Shown here piece by piece: positions 24,142 through 33,466 of a DNA stretch of 64,000 nt (within the stretch, counting starts at the first letter, position 1; every line of letters starts with the position of its first letter). Made by a program: the position numbers and the translations under genes. This stretch comes from Spirosoma aureum (lineage in GTDB: Bacteria > Bacteroidota > Bacteroidia > Cytophagales > Spirosomataceae), in the NCBI RefSeq assembly GCF_011604685.1, contig NZ_CP050063.1, positions 7,481,001-7,545,000 on the forward strand, read 5' to 3'. The notes beneath the pieces were generated by a model. That model saw only the letters and a program-made list of their open reading frames with translations, did not search any database and was not told the origin of the DNA.

Positions 24142-27100
24142 TTAGAAAGTGAGTGTTAATCCGACCAACACAGTTTTTACCTGTGGGAAGGTAAAAAAGT
24201 CGATACCCTGTGCAGACGTTGACCCATCGAGTGTGCTAACTTCCGGATCAGCGCCCGAATACCGCGTCCAGGTCAGGAGGTTCGTGGCCGAGGCATAGAG
24301 TCGGGCGTTGCCAACTTTATATTTACTGATCCATTTTTTCGGGAAGTTATAGCCCAGCGATACGTTTTTCAAACGCAGGTACGATCCATCTTCCAGAAAC
24401 CGACTACTCAAATAGTTATTATATGTATCCTGATACACATACTTCGGAACACTGGTAATATCGCCTTCTTTACGCCAGCGCTTTAAGGCCTGCCGGGATT
24501 GGTTATTCTGAATGTCGGCACCCGTATTCACCAGCGTGGAATTCGAAAGATTCAGGATGCTATTGCCGTACGAGAACTGTAACAGGGCACTCACATCGAT
24601 GCCTTTCCAGGAAATACGGTTGGTCAATCCACCATACAGTTTCGGTTGAGCATTACCAATTACCTGACCATCATCAGGCGAGATGCGTCCGTCACCGTTT
24701 TTATCGTTGTAGATCGAATTACCCGTGGCGGGGTCCACGCCCAGGAATTTCAGACCCCAAAACGTACCTAAGGGTTGCCCCTGCACAATGACATTGGTAC
24801 CTCCGACCCCATTTCCGGTATAACCCCGGAATAGCGGCTCGGTACTAGCCAGTTCAACGACCTCGTTTTCGTTGTGCGACAGGTTCAAATCGGTACTCCA
24901 GCGAACCGCTTTATTGATGTTTACGGTCGAAATTGTCAATTCTACACCCCGGTTGCTTACCTTACCGATATTACCCTGTACGGTACTGAAGCCGGTGGTC
25001 TGGGGAATGGGTTGCGCAAAGAGAAGCTTGTCCGTCAGGTTATCATAGGCATCGACCGTTACATTAAGCCGACCGCTAAAAAACGAAGCATCCAAACCAA
25101 CGTTTGCTTCGCGGGTGCGCTCCCATTGCAGCAGCGGGTTAGCCAATGCCGCTGGCCCTACGCCCGTTGCTCCGCTATAGGTGGTCGATGCCCAGGTGCC
25201 CAGAAACTGATAGTCCCCAATGCGTTCATTTCCCGTATATCCGAAGCTGGCCCGTAACTTGAGATCGCTCAGGAAGCGAAAATTCTCCATAAAATGCTCG
25301 CTGGAAACGCGCCAGGCCAGTGACAGAGAAGGGAATGCGCCAAACCGCTTGCTCTGGCCAAACCGTGACGAACCATCGTAACGGGCCGTGATGGTGGCCA
25401 GATATTTTTCGTCGTAATCATAGCGAACTTCGCCAAATGTCGATAGTAAACTGTTATTGACAATGCCGGATGTACCCTGGTCGACAATACCGGCCGAGGT
25501 GATGTACGTAAAATCATCGCTTGGAAACAGACGCCCCTGAACATTACCCGAACGCTCGGTACGCTGTAATATCTCAAGTCCGGCCAACGCATTGAATCGA
25601 TGTTTTTCGGCAACCTGAAAGCTATAATTCAGGGTATTTGTATTGATCAGGGTCGAGAGTGTCGAGTTACTGAAATCACCATACCCCTGACCGCCAACGC
25701 TGGCCAGAAAGCCCCCGATAGCCGTTGTCGATGGCTCAAAATTGTCTTCCGTTACGTTGTTGTAGTCGATACTGACTTTCGAGCGGAAGCGAAGGTTCTG
25801 AATAATTTCGTATTCGGCGTATAAACCGGCCAGCAGTTTAACCGTAAGCGTATTGAAGCGGGGCAGAACGGCCTGCGCCAGCGGGTTAAAGTTCGGAAAA
25901 CCAGGGTAATCGGGATCGTTGGGAACAGTCAGTTTTCCCTGGTCATTGTAGGGAGCATAATAGGGTAAGCTTTTCATAGCCCCCGAATAGACCCCATCCA
26001 GAAAATTGTCGCCTTTGACGCGCTTGTTGAACGCGCGCGACAAGGTCATGTTTGTTCCGAATGAAAGTTTCTGCGTGGCTTTATGATCGAACTTGAACTG
26101 GCCGGTATAGCGGGTAAACTGGTTATTGATCTGAACGCCCTGCTCATCGCGGTAGCTTCCACTGAGGTAGAACTGAGTCTTATCATTACCACCCTGCGTC
26201 GACAGCTGGTACTGCTGGTAAACGCCTTTTCGCAGAACAGCATCGACCCAGTCGGTACTAATGCCGTCGGTAACGCCCTTCACCAGCCCTAATTTATCGG
26301 GATCAAGTCCGGCATTGGTAACAGCTTCCCGCTGCAAATCCAGCAATTCTGACGAGTTCAGCAAATCAGGCCGCCGAACAACGTCGGTCATGCCCCGCTG
26401 CACATCGATAGTGAAACCCGTTTTCTGATTCGATTTACCCCGTTTGGTGGTTACAAGTACCACACCATTGGCAGCCCTGGAGCCGTAGATCGCTTTTGCC
26501 GATGCATCTTTCAACACCTCAATGGATTCGATATCGTTGGCGTTGAAGAGCGAAAACGCATTGTCCTGCTGGCCACCAAAATCGCGGCCCGTCAAGTTAC
26601 CATCTTCAACCGGAACCCCGTCGACAATGAACAAAGGTCGGTTACTGGCCGAAATTGACGTGTTGCCACGTATGCGCACCGTTAGTCCGCCACCGGGCGT
26701 ACCCGACGATTGCGACACCTGCACGCCAGCGGCCTGCCCCTGCAATGCCTGATCGAAGCTAGCCACCGGAATATCTTTGAATTTATCGGGAGAGACAGAA
26801 GCAATAGAACCGGTAATATCTTTTCGCTGGGTCGTATTGTAACCCGTTACAACCACCTGAGCCAGCTCATTGATAGCTTCCTGCATCTGTACATTGACCA
26901 CTGTACGGTTTCCGACAGCGACCTCCTGTGTTACCAGACCAATGGAGGTCAGTACCAGAACTGCCGTGCCTCCCGGAGCGGTAATGCTGTAATTTCCATT
27001 AGCGTCGGAACTGGCGCCAGTGGTTGTACCCTTAACCTGAATATTGACACCCGGTATTGGCAACCCATCTTGCGCTGATGTTACTCTACCGGTTATACGC

Positions 27101-27174
27101 TGGCCCTGAGCCAATAGCCTCATGGGCAGTATAGCCAATAAGACTCCGCAAATAATACTGTAATAGTTCCTCAT
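24142..27174 (-). CDS. SusC/RagA-family TonB-linked outer-membrane protein
   Basis: Outer-membrane import barrel, 1010 residues. Signal peptide ends near LLAQG. A carboxypeptidase-like regulatory domain (about 26-105, GVNIQVKGTTTGASSDANGN) precedes the plug (about 110-230) with FIVDGVPVEDG, VLKDASAKAIYGSRAANGVV and the TTKRGK end. The barrel ends in TFPQVKTVLVGLTLTF with terminal Phe. There is no STN domain, so control does not run through FecR. It opens an operon with SusD, two lipoproteins and an M43 protease, which resembles the RagAB peptide-import idea. I could not place its promoter with confidence; a TACATTG box at about 27233-27239 on the minus strand is the best candidate. Confidence 0.96.
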   Translation of the reverse strand: MRNYYSIICGVLLAILPMRLLAQGQRITGRVTSAQDGLPIPGVNIQVKGTTTGASSDANGNYSITAPGGTAVLVLTSIGLVTQEVAVGNRTVVNVQMQEAINELAQVVVTGYNTTQRKDITGSIASVSPDKFKDIPVASFDQALQGQAAGVQVSQSSGTPGGGLTVRIRGNTSISASNRPLFIVDGVPVEDGNLTGRDFGGQQDNAFSLFNANDIESIEVLKDASAKAIYGSRAANGVVLVTTKRGKSNQKTGFTIDVQRGMTDVVRRPDLLNSSELLDLQREAVTNAGLDPDKLGLVKGVTDGISTDWVDAVLRKGVYQQYQLSTQGGNDKTQFYLSGSYRDEQGVQINNQFTRYTGQFKFDHKATQKLSFGTNMTLSRAFNKRVKGDNFLDGVYSGAMKSLPYYAPYNDQGKLTVPNDPDYPGFPNFNPLAQAVLPRFNTLTVKLLAGLYAEYEIIQNLRFRSKVSIDYNNVTEDNFEPSTTAIGGFLASVGGQGYGDFSNSTLSTLINTNTLNYSFQVAEKHRFNALAGLEILQRTERSGNVQGRLFPSDDFTYITSAGIVDQGTSGIVNNSLLSTFGEVRYDYDEKYLATITARYDGSSRFGQSKRFGAFPSLSLAWRVSSEHFMENFRFLSDLKLRASFGYTGNERIGDYQFLGTWASTTYSGATGVGPAALANPLLQWERTREANVGLDASFFSGRLNVTVDAYDNLTDKLLFAQPIPQTTGFSTVQGNIGKVSNRGVELTISTVNINKAVRWSTDLNLSHNENEVVELASTEPLFRGYTGNGVGGTNVIVQGQPLGTFWGLKFLGVDPATGNSIYNDKNGDGRISPDDGQVIGNAQPKLYGGLTNRISWKGIDVSALLQFSYGNSILNLSNSTLVNTGADIQNNQSRQALKRWRKEGDITSVPKYVYQDTYNNYLSSRFLEDGSYLRLKNVSLGYNFPKKWISKYKVGNARLYASATNLLTWTRYSGADPEVSTLDGSTSAQGIDFFTFPQVKTVLVGLTLTF

Positions 27175-27393
27175 GTATAGATTAGAATCCAGGCAAAATC
27201 TTTTAGGGTAGAAACTTTACTAGACGGCAAAACAATGTACTGAAAATCCATCAGGATGCTACCGCTTTTAACGAAAAAATTGATTTCGTCGTATAAATCC
27301 ATGGGTAAACTGCCCATATCTATTTTATCAACGCGGTCGCAATCACTCCTAAATATAGTACGCTATTTTTATCTATATCGTTGCCAGTAAATA

Positions 27394-27430
27394 AAAGAGA
27401 GATGCTTCCAGGGTAGTAGCATCTCTCTTT
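27394..27430 (-). terminator. Terminator of the second SusC-SusD operon
   Basis: AAAGAGAGATGCT (27394-27406) pairs with AGCATCTCTCTTT (27418-27430), 11-base loop, 35 bp past the SusD stop at 27466. It separates this operon from the next SusC gene. Confidence 0.8.
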
Positions 27431-27465
27431 AGTAAATCATTTCCTACGCGTTACGAATCCAGGTC

Positions 27466-29109
27466 TTATTGCTTCGGATTCGTCGTTGGAGCGCTGCCTG
27501 AAGCGGGTTTGTTGTAAACCAGCTCATTATCAGGCACATCCCAATAATCGAGGAAATTGTAATTGATTGTTCCGTTGGTGCTTATTTTACCAGTTTTATC
27601 CACAATCACAGCTCCTTTACGGCCACCACCTTTTGATACGTCGTCGATAACACCCCACCGGCGGGCATCGTAGAACGATAAGCCACGGAATGCCAGACCT
27701 ACCCGGCGTTCGCGACGGAGTTCCTCTTTAGCCTGATCGGCCGTTAGGCCCGTACCTGCTACTGCAGCTATTCCAGCTCCCTCGGCTTTCCGAACCGCAT
27801 CAATCGATTTCAGACCATCCTCGATTTTACCGGTATTGATCAGTGCTTCCGCTTTCATGAGTTCATTCTCTTCGTAGCTGCCCGCCAGATACAGTTCCGT
27901 AGCGCCGGGTGACCGATCACTCAGCGTAATAACACCGGCCATTTTCTTGCCTCCATCGACCAAGGCCCAACGTGTGTTAAAGGCATTCCCCCGGCTGCTT
28001 TCGCCAATCCAGGGGGTGGCTCGCTGGGTGAAGTTATTCGCTAACCGCTGATCGCCTGTTTTGAAATCCTGAATCAACCGTTCGCTGATTTTGTAGGTTG
28101 CTCCACCCGCCGGATCGCCGGTTGCTTTGGCCGCTACCGTACCGGTTTGTGGAGACAGAAAATCACCGTTCTGGTTCGATCGGCCCGTAAATACATTATC
28201 GGTTGCCCCTGTCCCATCCGTCGTCAGCGTTAGCACCTGCGCCCATTGGGCAGCTGTCATGGTCTTCGATGGCGTATTTACCAGCAGGTTACGTGCTTTC
28301 AGCGTATTGATCGAACGCTTCCACATATCAGGAGTCGGCACTCCACCTTTACCCACCTGATTAAACGAAGGAATAAGCTGCGTCATCACGGCGGTATAGT
28401 CGGTCGAACCGGCCGTCAGTAACGCAGCCGCTTTATCCAGATTAGCGTTGGCTTCTTCAATCAGCTTTTCTTTCGCGACAAAGTTGGCATTGGTGCCATT
28501 AGCCTCATTGTTGATAACGCCAGCGTAATACATGGAGCCTAAACGCGAGTAAGCGAATCCTTTCCACCAGTAAGCCCATGCCTGAATCGTCGCTTTTTTG
28601 ACTTTAGCATCGCCCGTAAACGCAACCTGATCTGCCAGCAGAAGCACTTTATTCATCTGGCTATTCAGGGAGTACATATACCACCATTCATGAAATAGCG
28701 GATTTGATCCCTGGTTGGCGTTGACGTTGGCCTGACGAATCAGGGCATACTGCGTATTAGGTGCGTTTGGATTCAACACTTTCGAAGCATCATCCAGAAT
28801 CACATAATCGGGCGCTCCAATCTGGTTACCGAACTGGTTGGCAGCTTCTTCGCCAATGGCATCGCCCATCAGCTCATGGAAGCCAACAGCCCCCGACCAA
28901 AAATAGCCGGGAATACCGTCGTATAAGTCGGTCTTGATTTCTTTTGCCCCGTTAATATAAGCGGCTCCCTGCGCTAAGTTAAGGATACCTGTTTCCGTAT
29001 TGGCACTGCTCACCGTCGGCTGGTTCGGGTTTTTTACGTCCAGTTGTTCTTTACAGGACGTTGCAAAACCCAGCAACAGCGTAGCAACTAATATATGTAT
29101 CTTTTTCAT
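27466..29109 (-). CDS. SusD/RagB-family lipoprotein
   Basis: Substrate-binding partner of the SusC encoded just upstream. MKKIHILVATLLLGFATSC is a canonical lipoprotein signal, followed by KEQLDVKNPNQPT, the usual SusD start. Later come AWAYWWKGFAYSRLGSMYYAG, LYLAGSYEENELMKAEALINTGK and ELRRERRVGLAFRGLSFYDARRWG, corresponding to the conserved helices and the arginine-rich motif near the C-terminus, and YNFLDYWDVPDNELVYNKP before the end. At 547 residues it belongs to the longer SusD group. It starts 92 bp after the SusC stop. No enzyme gene is attached, so the substrate class cannot be guessed. Confidence 0.94.
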   Translation of the reverse strand: MKKIHILVATLLLGFATSCKEQLDVKNPNQPTVSSANTETGILNLAQGAAYINGAKEIKTDLYDGIPGYFWSGAVGFHELMGDAIGEEAANQFGNQIGAPDYVILDDASKVLNPNAPNTQYALIRQANVNANQGSNPLFHEWWYMYSLNSQMNKVLLLADQVAFTGDAKVKKATIQAWAYWWKGFAYSRLGSMYYAGVINNEANGTNANFVAKEKLIEEANANLDKAAALLTAGSTDYTAVMTQLIPSFNQVGKGGVPTPDMWKRSINTLKARNLLVNTPSKTMTAAQWAQVLTLTTDGTGATDNVFTGRSNQNGDFLSPQTGTVAAKATGDPAGGATYKISERLIQDFKTGDQRLANNFTQRATPWIGESSRGNAFNTRWALVDGGKKMAGVITLSDRSPGATELYLAGSYEENELMKAEALINTGKIEDGLKSIDAVRKAEGAGIAAVAGTGLTADQAKEELRRERRVGLAFRGLSFYDARRWGVIDDVSKGGGRKGAVIVDKTGKISTNGTINYNFLDYWDVPDNELVYNKPASGSAPTTNPKQ

Positions 29110-29201
29110 TGATAAGTCATTGAAGAGTTGAAGACTACCCGCTGGCGAACGATTTGCTGGCTATACTTGCCATTCATCATTCGCAGGAGTTGCCTTATGA
29201 A

Positions 29202-32200
29202 TTAAAAACCAATGTTGAGCGCTGCCTGATACGAACGCAGGTTTGGCATGGTGTTGTGGTCGGTACCACGATCCCAGGCTGAGCTACCCGTACCCGAGCT
29301 AACTTCAGGATCAAAGCCCGTATACTTGGTGAATGTCAGCAGGTTCCGGCCAGACAGTACCAATTGGGCGCGACGTAACACGGGTACATTCATGATTTTG
29401 CTCAGATCAAAACCAATCTGTACGTTCCGCAACCGAACGAACGAAGCATCTTCGTAGAAGTAATCCTTCGTACCGTTTGCCTGCCGTTGTGCATAAACAC
29501 CCCGGTAGAAGGCCGTCCAGGCACCGGTTTGTCCATCGATGGTGATCGGGTTGGCGTAGTCGGCATGAATACCATCGCGATACATCCATTCTTTCGTCTG
29601 GTTGTAGATGTGGCTGCCCTGCACCCAATCGAACTGGAAGCCGAACGTCAGGAAGTTCTTAAACGTGAACTCGTTGATGAACGACATATTGAAGGTCGGG
29701 TTGGGATCGCCAAAACTGTATTTATTGGCCGAGAAGAAGGGCTGCTTGGTCGCTTTGCTGACCACGATGCCATTGCTCGCAACGGTATAGAGCGACTGCT
29801 GATCGGGCGAGATGTAGAAGTTACCGTTTGGGTCTTTCTGATCGACTGCGTGAACGGTTATATACCCGTACAACTGGCCGATTTTCTCGCCTGCTTTCAA
29901 CACGTAGTTTGAACTACCCGCGCTGGACAGAACAACGACTTCAGCATTGTTTTTAACCGCCGTAATCTTCGATGACTGCTTACCGAAGTTGGTCGTAAAA
30001 TTCCACGAAAAATCCTGCGTTCTCACGATCGTGGCGTTCAACGATGCCTGAAAACCATCCGACGCCAGTGAGAAGGCATTGTCTTTGATCGAGTTAATCC
30101 CCGACGATGGCGCTGCACTTACGTCAAAAATAGCATTGTCCGTCGACCGTTTCCAATACGTAGCCGATAACCGGATACTGCTTAACCAGTTCGAGGTTTT
30201 TGACGGTGTGAGGGCCAGATCCGTTCCAATTTCGAGTTCCGATGATACCTCTACGTCCAGCGCCGGGTTCGGCTGGCTGGCGGGTGTATAAAAGGAATTC
30301 GTTGTACCCAGCGATGCGGTGTTCAGGACCTGGTAGCGGTCAAATGGTTTTGGCTGAATACCGGCCTGTCCATAAGCAGCCCGCAGTTTCAACTCTGGGA
30401 AAAAGCCAGCAACGGAGCTATTTTCCCAGAATTTGAGCGCCGATAACCGGAAATAAGCATCGCCCCGTGGAAAGGTAAAGGGTTTGGAACCGCTACCAAA
30501 GGCCGAGGAGTAGTCCGTCCGGAAACCGCCCGAAATACCAGCCAGATCACCATAATCGATACGCTGGTTTACAACGTAACCATAAGTGATAAATGGCTCG
30601 GTATAATCACCGCCCCCTGGCAAACCCGCGCGGCCTGCGGCTGGCGCTTTCACGCCCGGAACCCGGAACGTTGACGACTGAGCCGCTGTAAACGGATCGT
30701 ACGTTGGCAAGCCTAATGTATAGGTGTAAAACTGATGGAAGTTCCGATTCCGATAATCAAACGAGAGCTGTGTCGATGTCCGGATTGGGATTTTCGATTT
30801 AAAATCGTTCTGGAAATCGGTATTGATAAAAGCACTGACCAGGAAGTTCTGGTAGGTAGTGGTCAGGCTGTTGTTATCAATTTCACCCGTAGGATCAGTA
30901 CCGAAATAGTTCTGATAATTGTTGTTGTTCAGCGCAATTACGTTCCGGTTCTTCGACTGGTTTGCGTAGGTTGTTCTGATTTCCTGCTTCGAATAGTTGA
31001 CACCATACTTAGCATCTAAATCCAGGAATTTATTGACCTTATAATTCAGGTTGAAGTTCTGAATTACGTCCACTTTATTATCCTTATTATCGGTGTACTT
31101 CTGCCAGTAACTTGGATTGGCATGGTTCACCCCTACAGCATCACCGTAATAAATACCAGGATTCCCATCTGGATCAAGCGCTGAGAAATCAGCAAATGGG
31201 CGGGCATTATTAACGGCATACATAATAAGCCGGTCATTCGTTTTGATCGTGCTTCGGGTATAAACCAGCTGCGTTGTTGTTCTGAATGTCAATCCTTTGG
31301 CTAGCTGTATGCCAATATTTGACATCAAATTGCTGCGTTGATAATTTCCATTGTTGATGACGTTACTTTCCTGTTGGTTATTCGATGCCGATACGGCAAA
31401 GTCTACTTTATCATTACCGCCTGTCAGTGCAACGCTGTTATTATACGTATTGGATGGCCGGAAGAAATAGCTGTAGTGATCCTGATACTTCAAATTGGCC
31501 GTATACGGTTTATCCGCTTTGTTGTTTACATTGAGCGGATCATACTGAACGTTTTCGCTGTAGAGCAACGTGTTTGGATTGAATTCAAGCGGCTTACCTG
31601 ACGTGCCAATCACATTATTCTGAGCATCGACAATAAATCCATGCGACTGCGCTTTAGAAACACCGCCTACGTTCAGGTATTCGCTACGCGTGATCCCCGA
31701 CGAGAAGTCGATATTTAATTTACCTGCCTTGCCTTTCTTGGTAAAAACCTGAATAACGCCATTGGCACCCTGTGCACCATATAGCGTAGCAGCGGCAGCA
31801 CCTTGAACAACCTCAACGCGCTCGATCGTATTCGGGTCGATGCTGCTCAGCAAAGCGGTTGGGTTGTTGTTGATATTTCCGTTCGAATCGTAATTGGTCG
31901 CATCAACCTGTACGCCATCAATCAGCAGAATAGGAGCCGTTCCGCGGTTGATGGTGTTGATGCCACGAAGTACAATGTTTACGGGTGCACCGGGCGTACC
32001 GTTACCGCTGGAGATTTGTGCTCCGGCGATTTTGCCGACCAGAGCCTGATCAATAGAAGCGGTTGGCGTCTGCGGTAGATTTTTCGATGAGATGGATTCA
32101 ACCGAAATACCCAGTTTTCGTTTGTCGGTGGCTACCCCGACCCCAGTAACGACTACCTCGCTCAACTGGCGACTGTCGGTAACCAGTTTGACATCAACAA

Positions 32201-32471
32201 CAGACTGGTTACCAATAGTGACCTCCTGTGAGATGGTTCCGACAAAACTGAACACTAGCGTACCCCCTTCATTCGGTACGGTGAGGCTATAATTACCTCC
32301 GGCATCGGTGTTTGCACCTCGTGTGGTGCCTTTCACTGCGACTGATACACCAGGCATTGCCAGGCCATCATCAGCAGAGGTGACTTTACCTGTAATCCTG
32401 CGTTCCTGCGCCCACGCTTCGGAGCATAGCAGACAGGCAATCAGGAAGCTGATTGTTAGAATTTTACTCAT
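29202..32471 (-). CDS. SusC/RagA-family TonB-linked outer-membrane protein
   Basis: A 1089-residue import barrel. Signal peptide ends at AWAQE. Carboxypeptidase-like domain (ITGKVTSADDGLAMPGVSVA), then a plug with LLIDGVQVDA, IERVEVVQGAAAATLYGAQGA and GVIQVFTKKGK, then the barrel ending in SYQAALNIGF. The GAAAATLYGAQGANG form differs slightly from the common GSRAANG motif and marks a separate SusC subgroup. The barrel has the usual late ARNLLTFTKYTGFDPEVSSG-type motif. A textbook promoter lies 45 bp upstream (see 32516-32547). Transcribed with the SusD gene downstream. Confidence 0.96.
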   Translation of the reverse strand: MSKILTISFLIACLLCSEAWAQERRITGKVTSADDGLAMPGVSVAVKGTTRGANTDAGGNYSLTVPNEGGTLVFSFVGTISQEVTIGNQSVVDVKLVTDSRQLSEVVVTGVGVATDKRKLGISVESISSKNLPQTPTASIDQALVGKIAGAQISSGNGTPGAPVNIVLRGINTINRGTAPILLIDGVQVDATNYDSNGNINNNPTALLSSIDPNTIERVEVVQGAAAATLYGAQGANGVIQVFTKKGKAGKLNIDFSSGITRSEYLNVGGVSKAQSHGFIVDAQNNVIGTSGKPLEFNPNTLLYSENVQYDPLNVNNKADKPYTANLKYQDHYSYFFRPSNTYNNSVALTGGNDKVDFAVSASNNQQESNVINNGNYQRSNLMSNIGIQLAKGLTFRTTTQLVYTRSTIKTNDRLIMYAVNNARPFADFSALDPDGNPGIYYGDAVGVNHANPSYWQKYTDNKDNKVDVIQNFNLNYKVNKFLDLDAKYGVNYSKQEIRTTYANQSKNRNVIALNNNNYQNYFGTDPTGEIDNNSLTTTYQNFLVSAFINTDFQNDFKSKIPIRTSTQLSFDYRNRNFHQFYTYTLGLPTYDPFTAAQSSTFRVPGVKAPAAGRAGLPGGGDYTEPFITYGYVVNQRIDYGDLAGISGGFRTDYSSAFGSGSKPFTFPRGDAYFRLSALKFWENSSVAGFFPELKLRAAYGQAGIQPKPFDRYQVLNTASLGTTNSFYTPASQPNPALDVEVSSELEIGTDLALTPSKTSNWLSSIRLSATYWKRSTDNAIFDVSAAPSSGINSIKDNAFSLASDGFQASLNATIVRTQDFSWNFTTNFGKQSSKITAVKNNAEVVVLSSAGSSNYVLKAGEKIGQLYGYITVHAVDQKDPNGNFYISPDQQSLYTVASNGIVVSKATKQPFFSANKYSFGDPNPTFNMSFINEFTFKNFLTFGFQFDWVQGSHIYNQTKEWMYRDGIHADYANPITIDGQTGAWTAFYRGVYAQRQANGTKDYFYEDASFVRLRNVQIGFDLSKIMNVPVLRRAQLVLSGRNLLTFTKYTGFDPEVSSGTGSSAWDRGTDHNTMPNLRSYQAALNIGF

Positions 32472-32950
32472 CGTTTTTAGTTGTTAGATACTTAAAAGAA
32501 ACTACTCTTTCTCTACAAATCTAGATGGTGCAAAAAACCAATACAAATTTTTAGTACAATTTCACTGTTATAAATATAAATTCTATAGAATATTCTATTT
32601 CCAAAATATAATTTTGTATATAAAAGACAAACTAAATTATATATAAGTAATTATAACTATTATATCTACTTTATAATATGAAACGCGTCATAGGGTTATT
32701 ACTCATAAAATTAGCTCTTCACGATAAAATACAATTACACACTATTCGCATTATTTATATATTTTTAAGTAAAAAATAATAACAAAAAGTGGATACAAAT
32801 TTAAATAACAATTGCTTCCCACAGTGTATATGCTTATACTTGTACAATCCCGTAATCGTCTATCAGAGGTTTAGTACTGTTGTTTTATCCGTGCATACAC
32901 GATCACATGACATCGCCAGAGGTTTTATTAATTGCCATCAGGTCGTTGGC
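32472..32950. other. AT-rich divergent intergenic region
   Basis: About 480 bp between the SusC start and the thioredoxin-like gene, strongly AT-rich from 32540 to 32790. It holds the SusC promoter. A GTG-started extension of the thioredoxin frame from 32789 has no protein-like features and is not used. Confidence 0.6.
32516..32547 (-). promoter_or_regulatory. Promoter of the second SusC-SusD operon
   Basis: On the minus strand TTTG (32547-32544), exactly 20 bases, then TAGATTTG (32523-32516). This matches the Bacteroidota housekeeping consensus in both boxes and in spacing. Predicted start of transcription is near 32509, giving a leader of about 38 bases. Confidence 0.8.
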
Positions 32951-33442
32951 ATGTTCTTGCTTTTGATACTGCTTGCAAGCTGGCAAAAACCTAATCATAG
33001 TAACTCCTCTGGTTTAACCGTTTACGCCTTCTTAAATACAGAGTGTCCTATCAGTCAGCAGTATGTCAGACGGTTGGCCGATCTTCATCAGGAATTTGGC
33101 AAATCGGGCGTTCGGTTCATTGCCCTGTTTCCACTTCGAACCGACTCACCAGCCGTTATTGAACAGTTTCGGACGGAGTATAAACTTCCATTTGCGGGTC
33201 TGCCCGATAAAAAAGCACGATTAGCCCGGCAGTTCCGGGCTCGTGTTACGCCTGAAGTAGTCGTTATGCAGTCAGATGGTCGGGTGGTCTATCAGGGCGC
33301 CATCGACGATTGGTACGTCGATTTGGGGAAACATCGTCCCCAGGCTGCACACGCCTACCTCCACAGTGCCCTCGATGCCTTATTGAATGGGCGGCCCGTT
33401 ACCGAAGCCCGCACCGAAGCGGTGGGCTGCCTGATCGAGTGA
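32951..33442 (+). CDS. Exported thioredoxin-like (redoxin) protein
   Basis: A 163-residue thioredoxin-fold protein. The ATG at 32951 gives a short hydrophobic export signal (MFLLLILLASWQKP). The active-site region is FLNTECPISQQYV, with one cysteine (Cys32) in a CPIS motif rather than CxxC, as in AhpC/TlpA-related redoxins that face the periplasm. The fold continues with SGVRFIALFPL, LPFAGLPDKKARLARQFRARVTPEVVVMQ (cis-Pro loop) and GRVVYQGAIDDWY. A late Cys (AVGCLIE) could act as the resolving residue. It converges with the cytochrome c/copper monooxygenase gene; the two protein types occur together or fused elsewhere, suggesting a shared role. Confidence 0.88.
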   Translation: MFLLLILLASWQKPNHSNSSGLTVYAFLNTECPISQQYVRRLADLHQEFGKSGVRFIALFPLRTDSPAVIEQFRTEYKLPFAGLPDKKARLARQFRARVTPEVVVMQSDGRVVYQGAIDDWYVDLGKHRPQAAHAYLHSALDALLNGRPVTEARTEAVGCLIE

Positions 33443-33466
33443 TCTAGTGAATGCCGCCGTTTTGTA

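Noticed and set aside
32789..32950. GTG-started N-terminal extension of the thioredoxin-like protein
   Set aside because: The added 54 residues precede a clear export signal at 32951 and have no protein-like pattern; the DNA is AT-rich intergenic.
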